Source: Flavobacterium sp. 1355 (GTDB lineage Bacteria; Bacteroidota; Bacteroidia; Flavobacteriales; Flavobacteriaceae). From it: a stretch of DNA of 64,000 bases. Location: contig NZ_JAFICC010000004.1 of the NCBI RefSeq assembly GCF_017833415.1, positions 1-64,000 of the forward strand, given 5' to 3'. Made by a program: the position numbers and the translations under genes. Below, piece after piece: positions 7,999 to 15,991 of the stretch (position 1 is its first letter; each line of letters starts with the position of its first letter). The notes beneath the pieces are model-generated. The model saw nothing but the letters and a program-made list of their open reading frames with translations. It ran no database searches and had not been told where the DNA came from.

Positions 7999-8741
7999 TG
8001 AAATTAAAAGTTATCTCAACAGGTAGTATTGGTAACGCTTACATTCTCGACAACGGGAATGAAGCGTTGCTTATTGAGTGTGGTGTCAACATAATGGATA
8101 TCAAAAAAGCTTTAAATTTTGATTTTTCAAAGGTTGTTGGATGCCTTGTCACTCACGAACACAATGATCACGCAAAATCAATTAATGAGGTTATGAAATT
8201 GGGGATTGATGTTTATGCGTCCGGAGGAACATTTGCTAAAACCGGTCATTCAATTAAAAGCCATAAGCAGAATGAAATTGTATCAAAACAAAATTTCAGA
8301 ATTGGAAATTTTAAAATCATGGCTTTTGATGTTCAACATGATGCAGCTGAACCGTTAGGATTTTTAATTGATCATGCGGATTGCGGAAAGACACTTTTTC
8401 TTACTGACACAAATTATTGCAAGTATACTTTTCCGGGACTGAACAACATCATTATCGAGGCTAATTTCTCAAAAGAAATTATTGATCGAAAGTTTGGCGC
8501 TGATAGTGGAAAAGAGTTCTTGAGAAATAGAATTTTAAGATCTCACTTTTCATTAGATAATTGCAAAGACATGTTAAAAGCAAATGATTTAACGGCTGTC
8601 AATAATATTGTTTTGATTCACTTATCAGATAGTAACTCAAACGAAAAACAGTTTGTGAAAGAAGTTTATGACCTGACAGGAAAAAATGTAACAGCAGCTG
8701 TTAAAGGATTGCATATTGATTTCCATAAAACACCTTTTTAA
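7998..8741 (+). CDS. MBL-fold metallo-hydrolase, possible phage 5' exonuclease
   Basis: The 247-residue product has the metallo-beta-lactamase metal motif THEHNDH (residues 52-58) and further His/Asp ligands (FDVQHDA, LTDTNY, GLHIDFH). The closest family I recall is WalJ/YycJ-like, some of which are reported 5' exonucleases. It directly follows recT, where many phages encode a 5'-3' exonuclease, and no other exonuclease is visible here. The exonuclease role is inferred from context. Confidence 0.8.
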   Translation: MKLKVISTGSIGNAYILDNGNEALLIECGVNIMDIKKALNFDFSKVVGCLVTHEHNDHAKSINEVMKLGIDVYASGGTFAKTGHSIKSHKQNEIVSKQNFRIGNFKIMAFDVQHDAAEPLGFLIDHADCGKTLFLTDTNYCKYTFPGLNNIIIEANFSKEIIDRKFGADSGKEFLRNRILRSHFSLDNCKDMLKANDLTAVNNIVLIHLSDSNSNEKQFVKEVYDLTGKNVTAAVKGLHIDFHKTPF

Positions 8742-8753
8742 AACTAATTAATT

Positions 8754-9194
8754 ATGCTCTACAATCCAGCAAAACCGATAGATGTTCAAAGAGCTGCCGA
8801 AAAGCTTAAATACTTTGTAGAGCATAATAAAGTGTTTGAATTGTCGGCAAAGAAAGTTCCTAAAACATATCCCCAAATTAAGTATGCTCATTTAATCATG
8901 TCCTGGTTTGCTTTGGAATATGGCGAACAATTGGAATACATAAAGCTTGAGTACTTTAAAAAACTTGTGAATCCTGCAATCTTCGAATATGAATTTGTTA
9001 ACAGGATTACTTCAGAAGTTCGTACAGAATATAGAAGCTTAGCGAACCTTACTAAAGATGAATTGACATTAGCAATTGATCGATTTAGAGATTATTCAAG
9101 TAAACATGCAGGTATCTATCTTCCGGAACCTAAAGATTTGGCTTTACTCAGAGAGATAGAAATTCAGGTAAAAAATAACGAGCACTATTTATGA
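8754..9194 (+). CDS. NinB-like recombination-associated protein
   Basis: This 146-residue protein has features reminiscent of NinB/Orf-type phage recombination mediators: an N-terminal helix with KTYPQIKYAHLIMSWFALEYGE, then FKKLVNP and a conserved RFRDYSSKHAGIYLPEP. Its position after recT supports a role in strand exchange or resolution. The family assignment is by eye. Confidence 0.55.
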   Translation: MLYNPAKPIDVQRAAEKLKYFVEHNKVFELSAKKVPKTYPQIKYAHLIMSWFALEYGEQLEYIKLEYFKKLVNPAIFEYEFVNRITSEVRTEYRSLANLTKDELTLAIDRFRDYSSKHAGIYLPEPKDLALLREIEIQVKNNEHYL

Positions 9195-9478
9195 ACCAGC
9201 AAGAAATCAAATTTAATGATCTATTTCACATCGAAAATAAGATCAGTAACCAGGAACATTTTGAACGGAACAAAGAACAATTTTCCAATCAATGCAGAAT
9301 CGTTTATGAAGCACTTTTAAGAGGCGAACGCTTGACAACGACAAAAGCTTTGTTAAATTATCAAATTGGTGATTTACGCAGGCGAATTAAAGATCTCAAG
9401 GACATCTGGAATGTTCCTGTTCAGTCGGAATACAAGGAAGGAAAATACAAAGAATTCTTTTTAATAATTAATGAATAA
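9191..9478 (+). CDS. Winged-HTH-like phage protein
   Basis: The 95-residue product contains VYEALLRGERLTTTKALLNYQIGDLRRRIKDL, which reads as a helix-turn-helix of a type common in Bacteroidota phage early regions. It overlaps the previous gene by four bases (ATGA). Confidence 0.6.
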   Translation: MNQQEIKFNDLFHIENKISNQEHFERNKEQFSNQCRIVYEALLRGERLTTTKALLNYQIGDLRRRIKDLKDIWNVPVQSEYKEGKYKEFFLIINE

Positions 9479-9487
9479 CAAAATATC

Positions 9488-10312
9488 ATGGCCAAAACAA
9501 TCACAATTAACTCGGACAAGTTTACTGCAGCATTAGAAAAGATTTCAGAAAAAGAAGTTGAAATTAAGGGTGCTTCGATAAATGATGCATTATGTGCATA
9601 CTCTTATGAGCTGTTAAAAGGTCCAACAAAAGGAGATACACTAAATCGAAAAGGAGCGCATATTGTTCACGATGATTTGCAGATAAAGTTCGATCAACTG
9701 GATGTCTTTTTTGCACATCTGGAGTATTACAATTTTGATGTTATTGACCGAAGTAAATTAGAACTTAACAGCTCAGGAACCGACTTTACACAAACTTCCC
9801 TACGAAGATATTATAAGTCAATCGACATGCCATCCAGAATAGTAAAAACAGCAACAACGATTTTAAGTAAGAGAAAAAATATTTTGATTTTCTGCTCTTT
9901 AATTGAAGAGGCCAAAGCTGTTCAAAAACGAATACCAGGATCTGCAATTTTAACCGGAGAAACAAAAAAGGAGGAAAGGGAAAGGATTCTGAGTCAGTTC
10001 AAAAAAGGTGTTATTAAATGCCTTATTAATGTTGGAGTTTTAACAACTGGGTTTGATTATCCGGCACTTGAAGCAGTCCTTATGGCACGATCAACAATGT
10101 CTCTTTCATTGTATTATCAAATTGTTGGCCGCGTAATGAGAATCTTTACCTATCCAGATGGGACAAAGAAAATAGGCTGGTTTATTGACATGGGAGGAAA
10201 TATAAATTTCTTCGGAAAAATTGAGACTATGCAAATAAAACAAACTGAGGAAGGCTTATTCTCAATCTGGAATAATGGACGACAATTAACGAATGTACCA
10301 TTCATAAAATAG
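9488..10312 (+). CDS. Chimeric protein: small phage domain fused to a helicase C-terminal domain
   Basis: The 274-residue protein has a superfamily-2 helicase C-terminal domain (residues ~110-225: NILIFCSLIEEAK, VLTTGFDYPALEAV, and motif VI QIVGRVMR at 211-218). It has no Walker A or DEAD/DEAH motif. Residues 1-80 (INDALCAYSYELLKGPTKGD, HIVHDDLQIKF) match what I remember as a separate ~100-residue phage protein. The join is near codon 80 (about 9725). It looks like an internal deletion fused two neighbouring genes and removed the helicase ATPase domain. It could still bind DNA but should not hydrolyse ATP. Confidence 0.75.
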   Translation: MAKTITINSDKFTAALEKISEKEVEIKGASINDALCAYSYELLKGPTKGDTLNRKGAHIVHDDLQIKFDQLDVFFAHLEYYNFDVIDRSKLELNSSGTDFTQTSLRRYYKSIDMPSRIVKTATTILSKRKNILIFCSLIEEAKAVQKRIPGSAILTGETKKEERERILSQFKKGVIKCLINVGVLTTGFDYPALEAVLMARSTMSLSLYYQIVGRVMRIFTYPDGTKKIGWFIDMGGNINFFGKIETMQIKQTEEGLFSIWNNGRQLTNVPFIK

Positions 10313-10317
10313 AAAAC

Positions 10318-11058
10318 ATGGCTGATGATAAACTAGATTACTTCAAGCTCATGCGTGATTTTTGGGATTTTGCTTTTAAAAATCCTGAAAGCATAAAGCC
10401 AAACCATTGTGCTGTATATGCCTATGCTGTTGAACACTGTAACCGTTTAGGCTGGAAAGAGAAGTTTGGCTTTCCAACCTCGATGGTTTTAGATTATGTT
10501 GGAATTAAAAGCTATTCAGTTTATAAAAAAACCTTTGATGATTTAGTTCAGTTTGGTTTTTTTGAAGTAGTAGAATATAGTAAAAATCAGTATTCAGCCA
10601 ACATAATTGCTTTGAAAGAAAATAGCAAAGCACATGTCAAAGCACCTATCAAAGCAACCGAAAATAATGAGGAACGCTTTGAAAGAAAATTACAAAGCAC
10701 ATATCAAAGCACCTTACAAAGCACATGCGAAAGCACGGTGAGTATAATAAAACAAGAAAACAATATAAACCTTATAAAACCTTTAAAAGAATTTACGCAA
10801 AATGAAATTTTTGGAAAAGAGCTTTTAGAAAGTCCAAGTTGGTTAGAAACAATTGCAATACAAAATAAAATCCGCCCGGATGAAATAGAAAGTTGGATTG
10901 AGATTTTTAACACCAAATTAATTTCCGAGTTCGACAACAAAAATTATAAACAAGATTATGCCGGCCATTTTTCAAGATGGCTTCCAGGTGAAATTTTAAA
11001 ATCTAAAAAAGTAATCAACAATGGAAAACAATCAATTACAATCGAACGGAATAGGTAA
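10318..11058 (+). CDS. Phage replication initiation protein (DnaD/lambda O-like) with internal origin
   Basis: The 246 residues comprise an N-terminal winged-helix-like domain (1-100), a low-complexity linker (repeats of STYQ/STLQ/STCE) and a C-terminal helical domain ending in YAGHFSRWLPGEIL. That ending is typical of DnaD-like replisome organisers. The next gene is a DnaC-like loader and overlaps by 38 bp. The linker is encoded by 12-bp iterons, as in lambda O, where the origin lies inside the initiator gene. Confidence 0.75.
   Translation: MADDKLDYFKLMRDFWDFAFKNPESIKPNHCAVYAYAVEHCNRLGWKEKFGFPTSMVLDYVGIKSYSVYKKTFDDLVQFGFFEVVEYSKNQYSANIIALKENSKAHVKAPIKATENNEERFERKLQSTYQSTLQSTCESTVSIIKQENNINLIKPLKEFTQNEIFGKELLESPSWLETIAIQNKIRPDEIESWIEIFNTKLISEFDNKNYKQDYAGHFSRWLPGEILKSKKVINNGKQSITIERNR
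10626..10740. repeat. Iterons: candidate phage replication origin
   Basis: There are seven direct 12-bp repeats around CAAAGCACNNNN: three in tandem at 10626-10661 and four in tandem at 10693-10740. The last copy begins GAAAGCAC and the third is CAAAGCAA. The 31 bp between the sets is AT-rich. Tandem iterons inside a replication initiator gene beside a helicase-loader gene are the lambda-type origin arrangement. Confidence 0.75.
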
Positions 11059-11884
11059 CATCGGCGTTACACCCATTGGACCGCACAAATACAATTATTT
11101 GAAAAGTAAATCTCTTGACGACTTGACCGATTTTGAGAAAACGCAAATTCAAACATACGAGGCAAAAAGAAATTATTCACCTGAAGAAACCATTTTAAAA
11201 ACCGCTGATTACTTTGAAAAAATTTACAAGCCAAAAGAAATTAAGGTTTTTGAAATTACAGCACTTCAACTTTACAAACTATTTAAGGCCAAATTTCGAC
11301 AGATACACGGGAAGAAATTGCAGATTGTGCAAAATGTTACAATTGAAAACTTAGAACCTCTGATATATTATTTCTCCAAAGATGAAAGATTCTTTAAGTG
11401 TAAAAATCTATCAAATATTACTGATCCAAGTTTTGACAAAGGTCTTTTGATTATTGGCCCATTTGGAAACGGTAAAACTTCCACAATGAAAGTTTTCGAG
11501 GAAATCTTCAAAGGCATTTCCGGAATTGGTTTCCGTGGTTTTTCTGCAAATGAAGTTGTTGTAATGTTTGAAAAATGCTCTTCCGAAACAGACAGAACAG
11601 ATTTTGAAAACTTGATGTACAAAGGAACTCGCTATTTTGATGATGTTAAAACCGAAAGAATCGCGTCAAACTATGGAAAAGTAAACCTATTCAAAGAAAT
11701 TATCGAAGAGCGTTACAACCGAAAAGTAAAAACTCACATTACCTGCAATTTCAAAGAAGGATATCAAGGCGATATTGAAATGGCTCTGGCAGAGTTTGGT
11801 GAAAAGTACGGAGCACGTGTTGATGATAGAATGTTTGAAATGTTCAACGTCATTGAATTTAAAGGGAAATCTTTTAGAAAATGA
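11021..11884 (+). CDS. DnaC-like AAA+ helicase loader
   Basis: The 287 residues include Walker A GPFGNGKTS (146-154), Walker B-like RYFDDV (Asp207/208) and a C-terminal sensor-like DDRMFEMFNVIEFKG. This family loads the replicative helicase DnaB at an origin. The phage has no recognisable DnaB, so it probably recruits the host helicase. The start lies inside the replication protein gene. Confidence 0.85.
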   Translation: MENNQLQSNGIGNIGVTPIGPHKYNYLKSKSLDDLTDFEKTQIQTYEAKRNYSPEETILKTADYFEKIYKPKEIKVFEITALQLYKLFKAKFRQIHGKKLQIVQNVTIENLEPLIYYFSKDERFFKCKNLSNITDPSFDKGLLIIGPFGNGKTSTMKVFEEIFKGISGIGFRGFSANEVVVMFEKCSSETDRTDFENLMYKGTRYFDDVKTERIASNYGKVNLFKEIIEERYNRKVKTHITCNFKEGYQGDIEMALAEFGEKYGARVDDRMFEMFNVIEFKGKSFRK

Positions 11885-12105
11885 ACCATATTCGCCAGCG
11901 GAATAACTTAGAAATTCAGCTTAAAAACTTCAAAGATTATGTTCCCTTATGTCCGAATGATTCGTTGCCAAAACTACTTCAGGAAATCACTAAAATTCAA
12001 AATCGCTTAGAAAAAATAAGGGAATTTACAATTGATCAATTACTTCAAGATGTTACAGTCGTCGAAGATACCAAGCAAAGCAAAATCAACTTTAGAACAA
12101 TTTAA
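11881..12105 (+). CDS. Small unknown early protein
   Basis: This 74-residue, mostly helical protein has its start overlapping the loader gene stop (ATGA). No family was recognised. Confidence 0.6.
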   Translation: MNHIRQRNNLEIQLKNFKDYVPLCPNDSLPKLLQEITKIQNRLEKIREFTIDQLLQDVTVVEDTKQSKINFRTI

Positions 12106-12106
12106 A

Positions 12107-12328
12107 ATGGAAAGCACCGAAATATTATTAAAGCTGGTCGCTATAAAAGACCAAATCACAGACTTAGGAATCAAACATCTTGAAAACCAAATGCCAGTTG
12201 CTCTAAGCGATGTCGGCATATTGCTAAGGCCTTTTACAGGTATAGACACTGCTCTAATTTCGGCTATAAAAAAGCTTTCAGAAGAATGTCCTGGATCAAT
12301 CCCAAAAGCAAACAGCCTGAAACCATGA
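12107..12328 (+). CDS. Small unknown early protein
   Basis: The 73-residue, helical product starts at the ATG at 12107, just after the previous stop. The frame is open further upstream, but that stretch overlaps the previous gene. Its stop overlaps the next start (ATGA). Confidence 0.55.
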   Translation: MESTEILLKLVAIKDQITDLGIKHLENQMPVALSDVGILLRPFTGIDTALISAIKKLSEECPGSIPKANSLKP

Positions 12329-12765
12329 TCAAGAAAAAGGAAAAATATTTAATTGGTATAGATCCAGATGTTGATAAATCCGGAGTTGCTTTCTTAAGTG
12401 GGAATCAACTGCAGCTTGACAATCTTACCTTCTTTCAACTGTTCGATTACTTCGTCGAAATGAAAAAGCAGTATCCAGAGTTAGAGGTTTTTGTCGAATG
12501 TGGGTTCTTGAATAAATCTAATTGGCATCGTAAAAATGATCAATCAGCTGCTTTTAATGCTAAGATCGGATCATACACAGGTGCAAACTTTGAAACGGCC
12601 AAAAAGATTATTGAAATGTGTGAATATTTGAAACTCACTCATTATAAAATTAAACCAACAGCTCGAAAAATCACCAACAAATACTTTAAGCAAATTACAG
12701 GCTATACAGGACAAACCAATCAGGAACAGCGCGACGCCTTTATGCTAATATTCGGAAGGATTTAA
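12325..12765 (+). CDS. RuvC-like Holliday junction resolvase
   Basis: The 146 residues have an RNase H-like fold pattern: Asp13 in LIGIDPD, Glu58 in VFVECGF and Asp137 in QEQRDAFML. These acidic residues fit the RuvC metal site. RuvC-like enzymes cut branched DNA to allow packaging. I chose the ATGA-overlapping start at 12325 over an upstream ATG at 12286, because it is coupled to the previous stop and places the first catalytic Asp near the N-terminus. Confidence 0.8.
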   Translation: MIKKKEKYLIGIDPDVDKSGVAFLSGNQLQLDNLTFFQLFDYFVEMKKQYPELEVFVECGFLNKSNWHRKNDQSAAFNAKIGSYTGANFETAKKIIEMCEYLKLTHYKIKPTARKITNKYFKQITGYTGQTNQEQRDAFMLIFGRI

Positions 12766-12790
12766 GCAATTACATCATAAACATTTTACA

Positions 12791-12816
12791 GCTCTCTATC
12801 GAGGGCTTTTTTATTG
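12791..12816 (+). terminator. Rho-independent terminator inside the early region
   Basis: AGCTCTC pairs with GAGGGCT (one G-U pair) around TATC and is followed by TTTTTT. Confidence 0.6.
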
Positions 12817-12853
12817 GCTAACTAACAACAAAATAACATTGAAAACATATCGC

Positions 12854-13108
12854 ATGGATTTAGAAAATATCAATATCGAAAAAATAGAAACTGAAAAAAT
12901 CGTAAAAAGCATTTGGGTAGCCAAAACAACCTTCTTCATTCCAAATAAAACGGAAATTGAAATGAAAGGAGTAAGTGAGATAAACGCTTACGAAAAACTT
13001 TTAGAGTTTCTGTCTTTTGACCAAAAACCAACAGAAGTTAAGGAGCTGCCAAACGGAAATAAAATCTACTACTTTAAAAAACTACCGAGCCATGATAAAA
13101 TCGTATGA
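12854..13108 (+). CDS. Small unknown protein
   Basis: The 84 residues are beta-rich with an acidic and lysine-rich composition. It starts at the ATG at 12854; a TTG 15 bp upstream is possible. Its end overlaps the start of the methyltransferase fusion, suggesting coupling. No family was recognised. Confidence 0.55.
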   Translation: MDLENINIEKIETEKIVKSIWVAKTTFFIPNKTEIEMKGVSEINAYEKLLEFLSFDQKPTEVKELPNGNKIYYFKKLPSHDKIV

Positions 13109-15680
13109 TGAATTTCTGCAATCAAAAATTAGAATAGCACAAAAAGAAGGTTTCGATTTAGATCTTTCTGATATCAGTCCAAAACTTAAAGACCATAATA
13201 AGCTAATGGTTAAGTGGCTTGTGGAAGGTGGTCGCCGCGCTTGTTTCGCCTCCTTTGGACTTCATAAAACTGTGACGCAACTTGAAGCAATTCGATGTAC
13301 TTTATTAAAAACTGGTGGACGGGGATTGATTATAGCTCCTTTAGGTGTAAGAGCTGAGTTCTCAAAAGATGCTGTTAATATACTTGGATGGGATTCTGGC
13401 CCGAAATTTATCAGGAGAATCGATGAAGCTTCCGAAACAGGTATTTATATCACCAATTATGAAACAGTTAGAGATGGAAAATTAGATCCGAGATTGTTTC
13501 AGGTTGCGAGTTTAGATGAAGCATCAATTTTACGAGGGTTGGGAGGTTCAAAAACTTTCCGTGAATTTATGCGATTGTTTACCGGTGATGCCGGACCAAA
13601 TGGAGATCGCCGAGGAACTGAATGTGTACCTTATCGTTTTGTTGCAACTGCGACACCTTCTCCAAATGATTATATCGAATTACTTGCTTATGCTGACTTT
13701 TTGGGAGTTATGGATGTTAGCCAGGCTAAAACGAGATTCTTTAAAAGAGATAGTACAAAAGCCGATAAACTGACACTTCACGCCCATAAAGAAGAAGAGT
13801 TTTGGTTGTGGGTTTCTTCATGGGCCCTTTTCGTTTCAAAACCTTCAGACATTACAGGTGAAGAGAATGATGATGCAGGATATATTTTGCCGCCGCTTGA
13901 TATTAGATGGCACGAAATAGCTTCTGATCACTCGGACGCTGGAAACGATAAACGTGGCCAGTACCAAATGTATAACGAAGTTGCAATTGGTTTGGAAGGC
14001 TCAGCGAAGGAAAAAAGAAAAAGCCTCAGAGATCGTGTAAATAAAATGCTTGAATTAAGAGATCAAGATATTAATGCTCACAGAATATTGTGGCACGATT
14101 TGGAAGATGAGAGAAGATTAATTGAAAAATCAATTCCCGGTTGTAAATCGGTTTTTGGAAGTCAAAAACTGGAACTCAGAGAAGAAATTGTTTTAAAATT
14201 TTCCAATGGTGAGTTACAAGAATTAGCCGGAAAGCCTTCAATGTTAGGATCTGGTACCAATCTTCAAAAGCATTGTTCGTGGGCAATTTATTTAGGAATA
14301 GGCTTCAAATTTAATGACTTCATACAATCAATTCACAGGCTTTTACGATTCGGACAAACCGGAACTGTTCGAATTGATTTGATATATACTGAAGCCGAAC
14401 GTGAAATCAGGAAACAACTTGAGCGTAAATGGAAACAACACAACTTAATGGTAATTAAAATGACGAACATCATCAAAGAATACGGATTATCTCAATCTGC
14501 AATGGCTCAGCATTTAGCCAGAAAGATAGGAGTTGAAAGAATTGAAATTAAAGGCAATAATTTTACGGCTGTCCAAAATGACAACATAAAGGAATTGCCG
14601 CTGATCGAATCAAATTCAGTGGGTTTAATTCTCTCATCAATTCCTTTTGCAAATCAATATGAATACTCTCCAAATTATGCAGATTATGGCCATACATCAA
14701 ATACAGAAGAGTTCTTCGCTCAAATGGACTACTCAACACCGGAGGCCTTCAGAGTTTTACAACCGGGAAGAATAGCAGCAATTCATGTGAAAGATAGAAT
14801 TATCCCCGGCGGCCTTTCTGGATTAGGATTCCAAACTGTTTATCCATTCCATATTGACACCGTAAACCATTACCGAAAACATGGATTTGAGTATATGGGG
14901 ATGAAAACCATTGTTACCGATGTTGTTCGAGAAAACAATCAAACTTATCGTTTAGGTTGGACTGAGCAATGCAAAGATGGCTCAAAAATGGGAGTTGGAA
15001 TGCCGGAATATCTTCTTTATTTCCGCAAACCGCCAAGCGATACTTCAAACGCTTATGCCGATATCCCAGTTGTAAAAGAGAAAAGAGAGTTTGATCATAA
15101 AATAGGGGAGTTTAACAACAGAGGATATTCTCGCGCCAGATGGCAAATGGATGCGCACGGTTATACTCGCAGTTCTGGTGAAAGGCTTTTAATTCCTGAT
15201 GAGGTTGCCAAACTTGAACACGATCAAATTTACAAACTATTCAGGAGCTACAGTTTAAACGAAGTTTGGGATTTTGAACAGGTGGTTTCAATTGCTGAAA
15301 ATCTTGAAATACAAGGGAAATTGCCATCCGGTTTTATGCTTTTGCAGCCTCAAAGCTGGTCGTCCGAAGTATGGACTGATATTACCAGAATGAGAACTTT
15401 AAACGGCTCACAATGGAGTTTAGGAAAAGAAATGCATATCTGCCCAATGCAGTTTGATATTGCTGACAGAGTTATCGAGCAAATGAGTAATCCGGGAGAT
15501 CTTGTTTTAGATTATTTCGGTGGACTTATGACTGTACCCCTTCGAGCTATTAAAAAAGGTCGCCGCGGTTATGGAATCGAATTGAATCCAACTTACTTTT
15601 TAGATGGTGCAAATTATCTAAAAGCAGAGGAGTTAAAACAAAATGTGCCTACACTTTTTGATCTTAATGATGTTGCTTAA
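13092..15680 (+). CDS. SNF2-like helicase fused to a DNA methyltransferase
   Basis: The 862 residues combine two modules. Residues ~25-470 are SNF2/SF2-like: a Walker A-like FGLHKT near residue 57 (Gly-to-His in GxGKT), LDEAS near 142, and a motif VI region IQSIHRLLRFGQTG. Residues ~490-850 are a DNA methyltransferase with a catalytic-type motif SIPFANQYE near 516 (in place of the usual S/DPPY/F) and the SAM motif VLDYFGG near 806. It probably modifies phage DNA while translocating, as a defence against host restriction. No cognate endonuclease is visible. The start at 13092 overlaps the previous gene. Confidence 0.85.
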   Translation: MIKSYDEFLQSKIRIAQKEGFDLDLSDISPKLKDHNKLMVKWLVEGGRRACFASFGLHKTVTQLEAIRCTLLKTGGRGLIIAPLGVRAEFSKDAVNILGWDSGPKFIRRIDEASETGIYITNYETVRDGKLDPRLFQVASLDEASILRGLGGSKTFREFMRLFTGDAGPNGDRRGTECVPYRFVATATPSPNDYIELLAYADFLGVMDVSQAKTRFFKRDSTKADKLTLHAHKEEEFWLWVSSWALFVSKPSDITGEENDDAGYILPPLDIRWHEIASDHSDAGNDKRGQYQMYNEVAIGLEGSAKEKRKSLRDRVNKMLELRDQDINAHRILWHDLEDERRLIEKSIPGCKSVFGSQKLELREEIVLKFSNGELQELAGKPSMLGSGTNLQKHCSWAIYLGIGFKFNDFIQSIHRLLRFGQTGTVRIDLIYTEAEREIRKQLERKWKQHNLMVIKMTNIIKEYGLSQSAMAQHLARKIGVERIEIKGNNFTAVQNDNIKELPLIESNSVGLILSSIPFANQYEYSPNYADYGHTSNTEEFFAQMDYSTPEAFRVLQPGRIAAIHVKDRIIPGGLSGLGFQTVYPFHIDTVNHYRKHGFEYMGMKTIVTDVVRENNQTYRLGWTEQCKDGSKMGVGMPEYLLYFRKPPSDTSNAYADIPVVKEKREFDHKIGEFNNRGYSRARWQMDAHGYTRSSGERLLIPDEVAKLEHDQIYKLFRSYSLNEVWDFEQVVSIAENLEIQGKLPSGFMLLQPQSWSSEVWTDITRMRTLNGSQWSLGKEMHICPMQFDIADRVIEQMSNPGDLVLDYFGGLMTVPLRAIKKGRRGYGIELNPTYFLDGANYLKAEELKQNVPTLFDLNDVA

Positions 15681-15991
15681 TGGCGCAACTAAACCTTTTC
15701 ACAGAATACGAAATAGAAGAGAAAAACGAAAAACTTTCACAAGCTGCTGATGAAATCTTAGCAGCTTTAAATGACGGAATGAAAGTAAAATTTGAACCTC
15801 ATTATTATTTCCAAGATGGCGGCCTTATAATATTAATGGCCGTCAATAAATTAAAAGTTTCGGTTTTTAATATCCTTGATCTCGACGGTAACGTTCCAGA
15901 TGGTTTTACATCTTGCTGGCGAAACATTCAACACATAAAACAAGATTTAACTAAATATAATTGTAAATATGAAACTAATACTAAACAGTAA
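15680..15991 (+). CDS. Small protein with N-terminal clamp-binding motif
   Basis: This 103-residue protein begins MAQLNLF, which matches the pentapeptide QL-x-LF that binds the hydrophobic pocket of bacterial sliding clamps. Its stop overlaps the start of dnaN by 23 bp and its start overlaps the previous stop by one base, so it is translationally linked to the clamp. The rest (FEPHYYFQDGGLIILMAVNKLKVSVF) is beta-rich and unrecognised. Clamp binding is inferred from the motif and location. Confidence 0.65.
   Translation: MAQLNLFTEYEIEEKNEKLSQAADEILAALNDGMKVKFEPHYYFQDGGLIILMAVNKLKVSVFNILDLDGNVPDGFTSCWRNIQHIKQDLTKYNCKYETNTKQ

Noticed and set aside
10626..10740. CRISPR-like repeat array
   Set aside because: The repeats are 12 bp in tandem without unique spacers, lie within a coding frame and fit origin iterons; no cas genes in the window.
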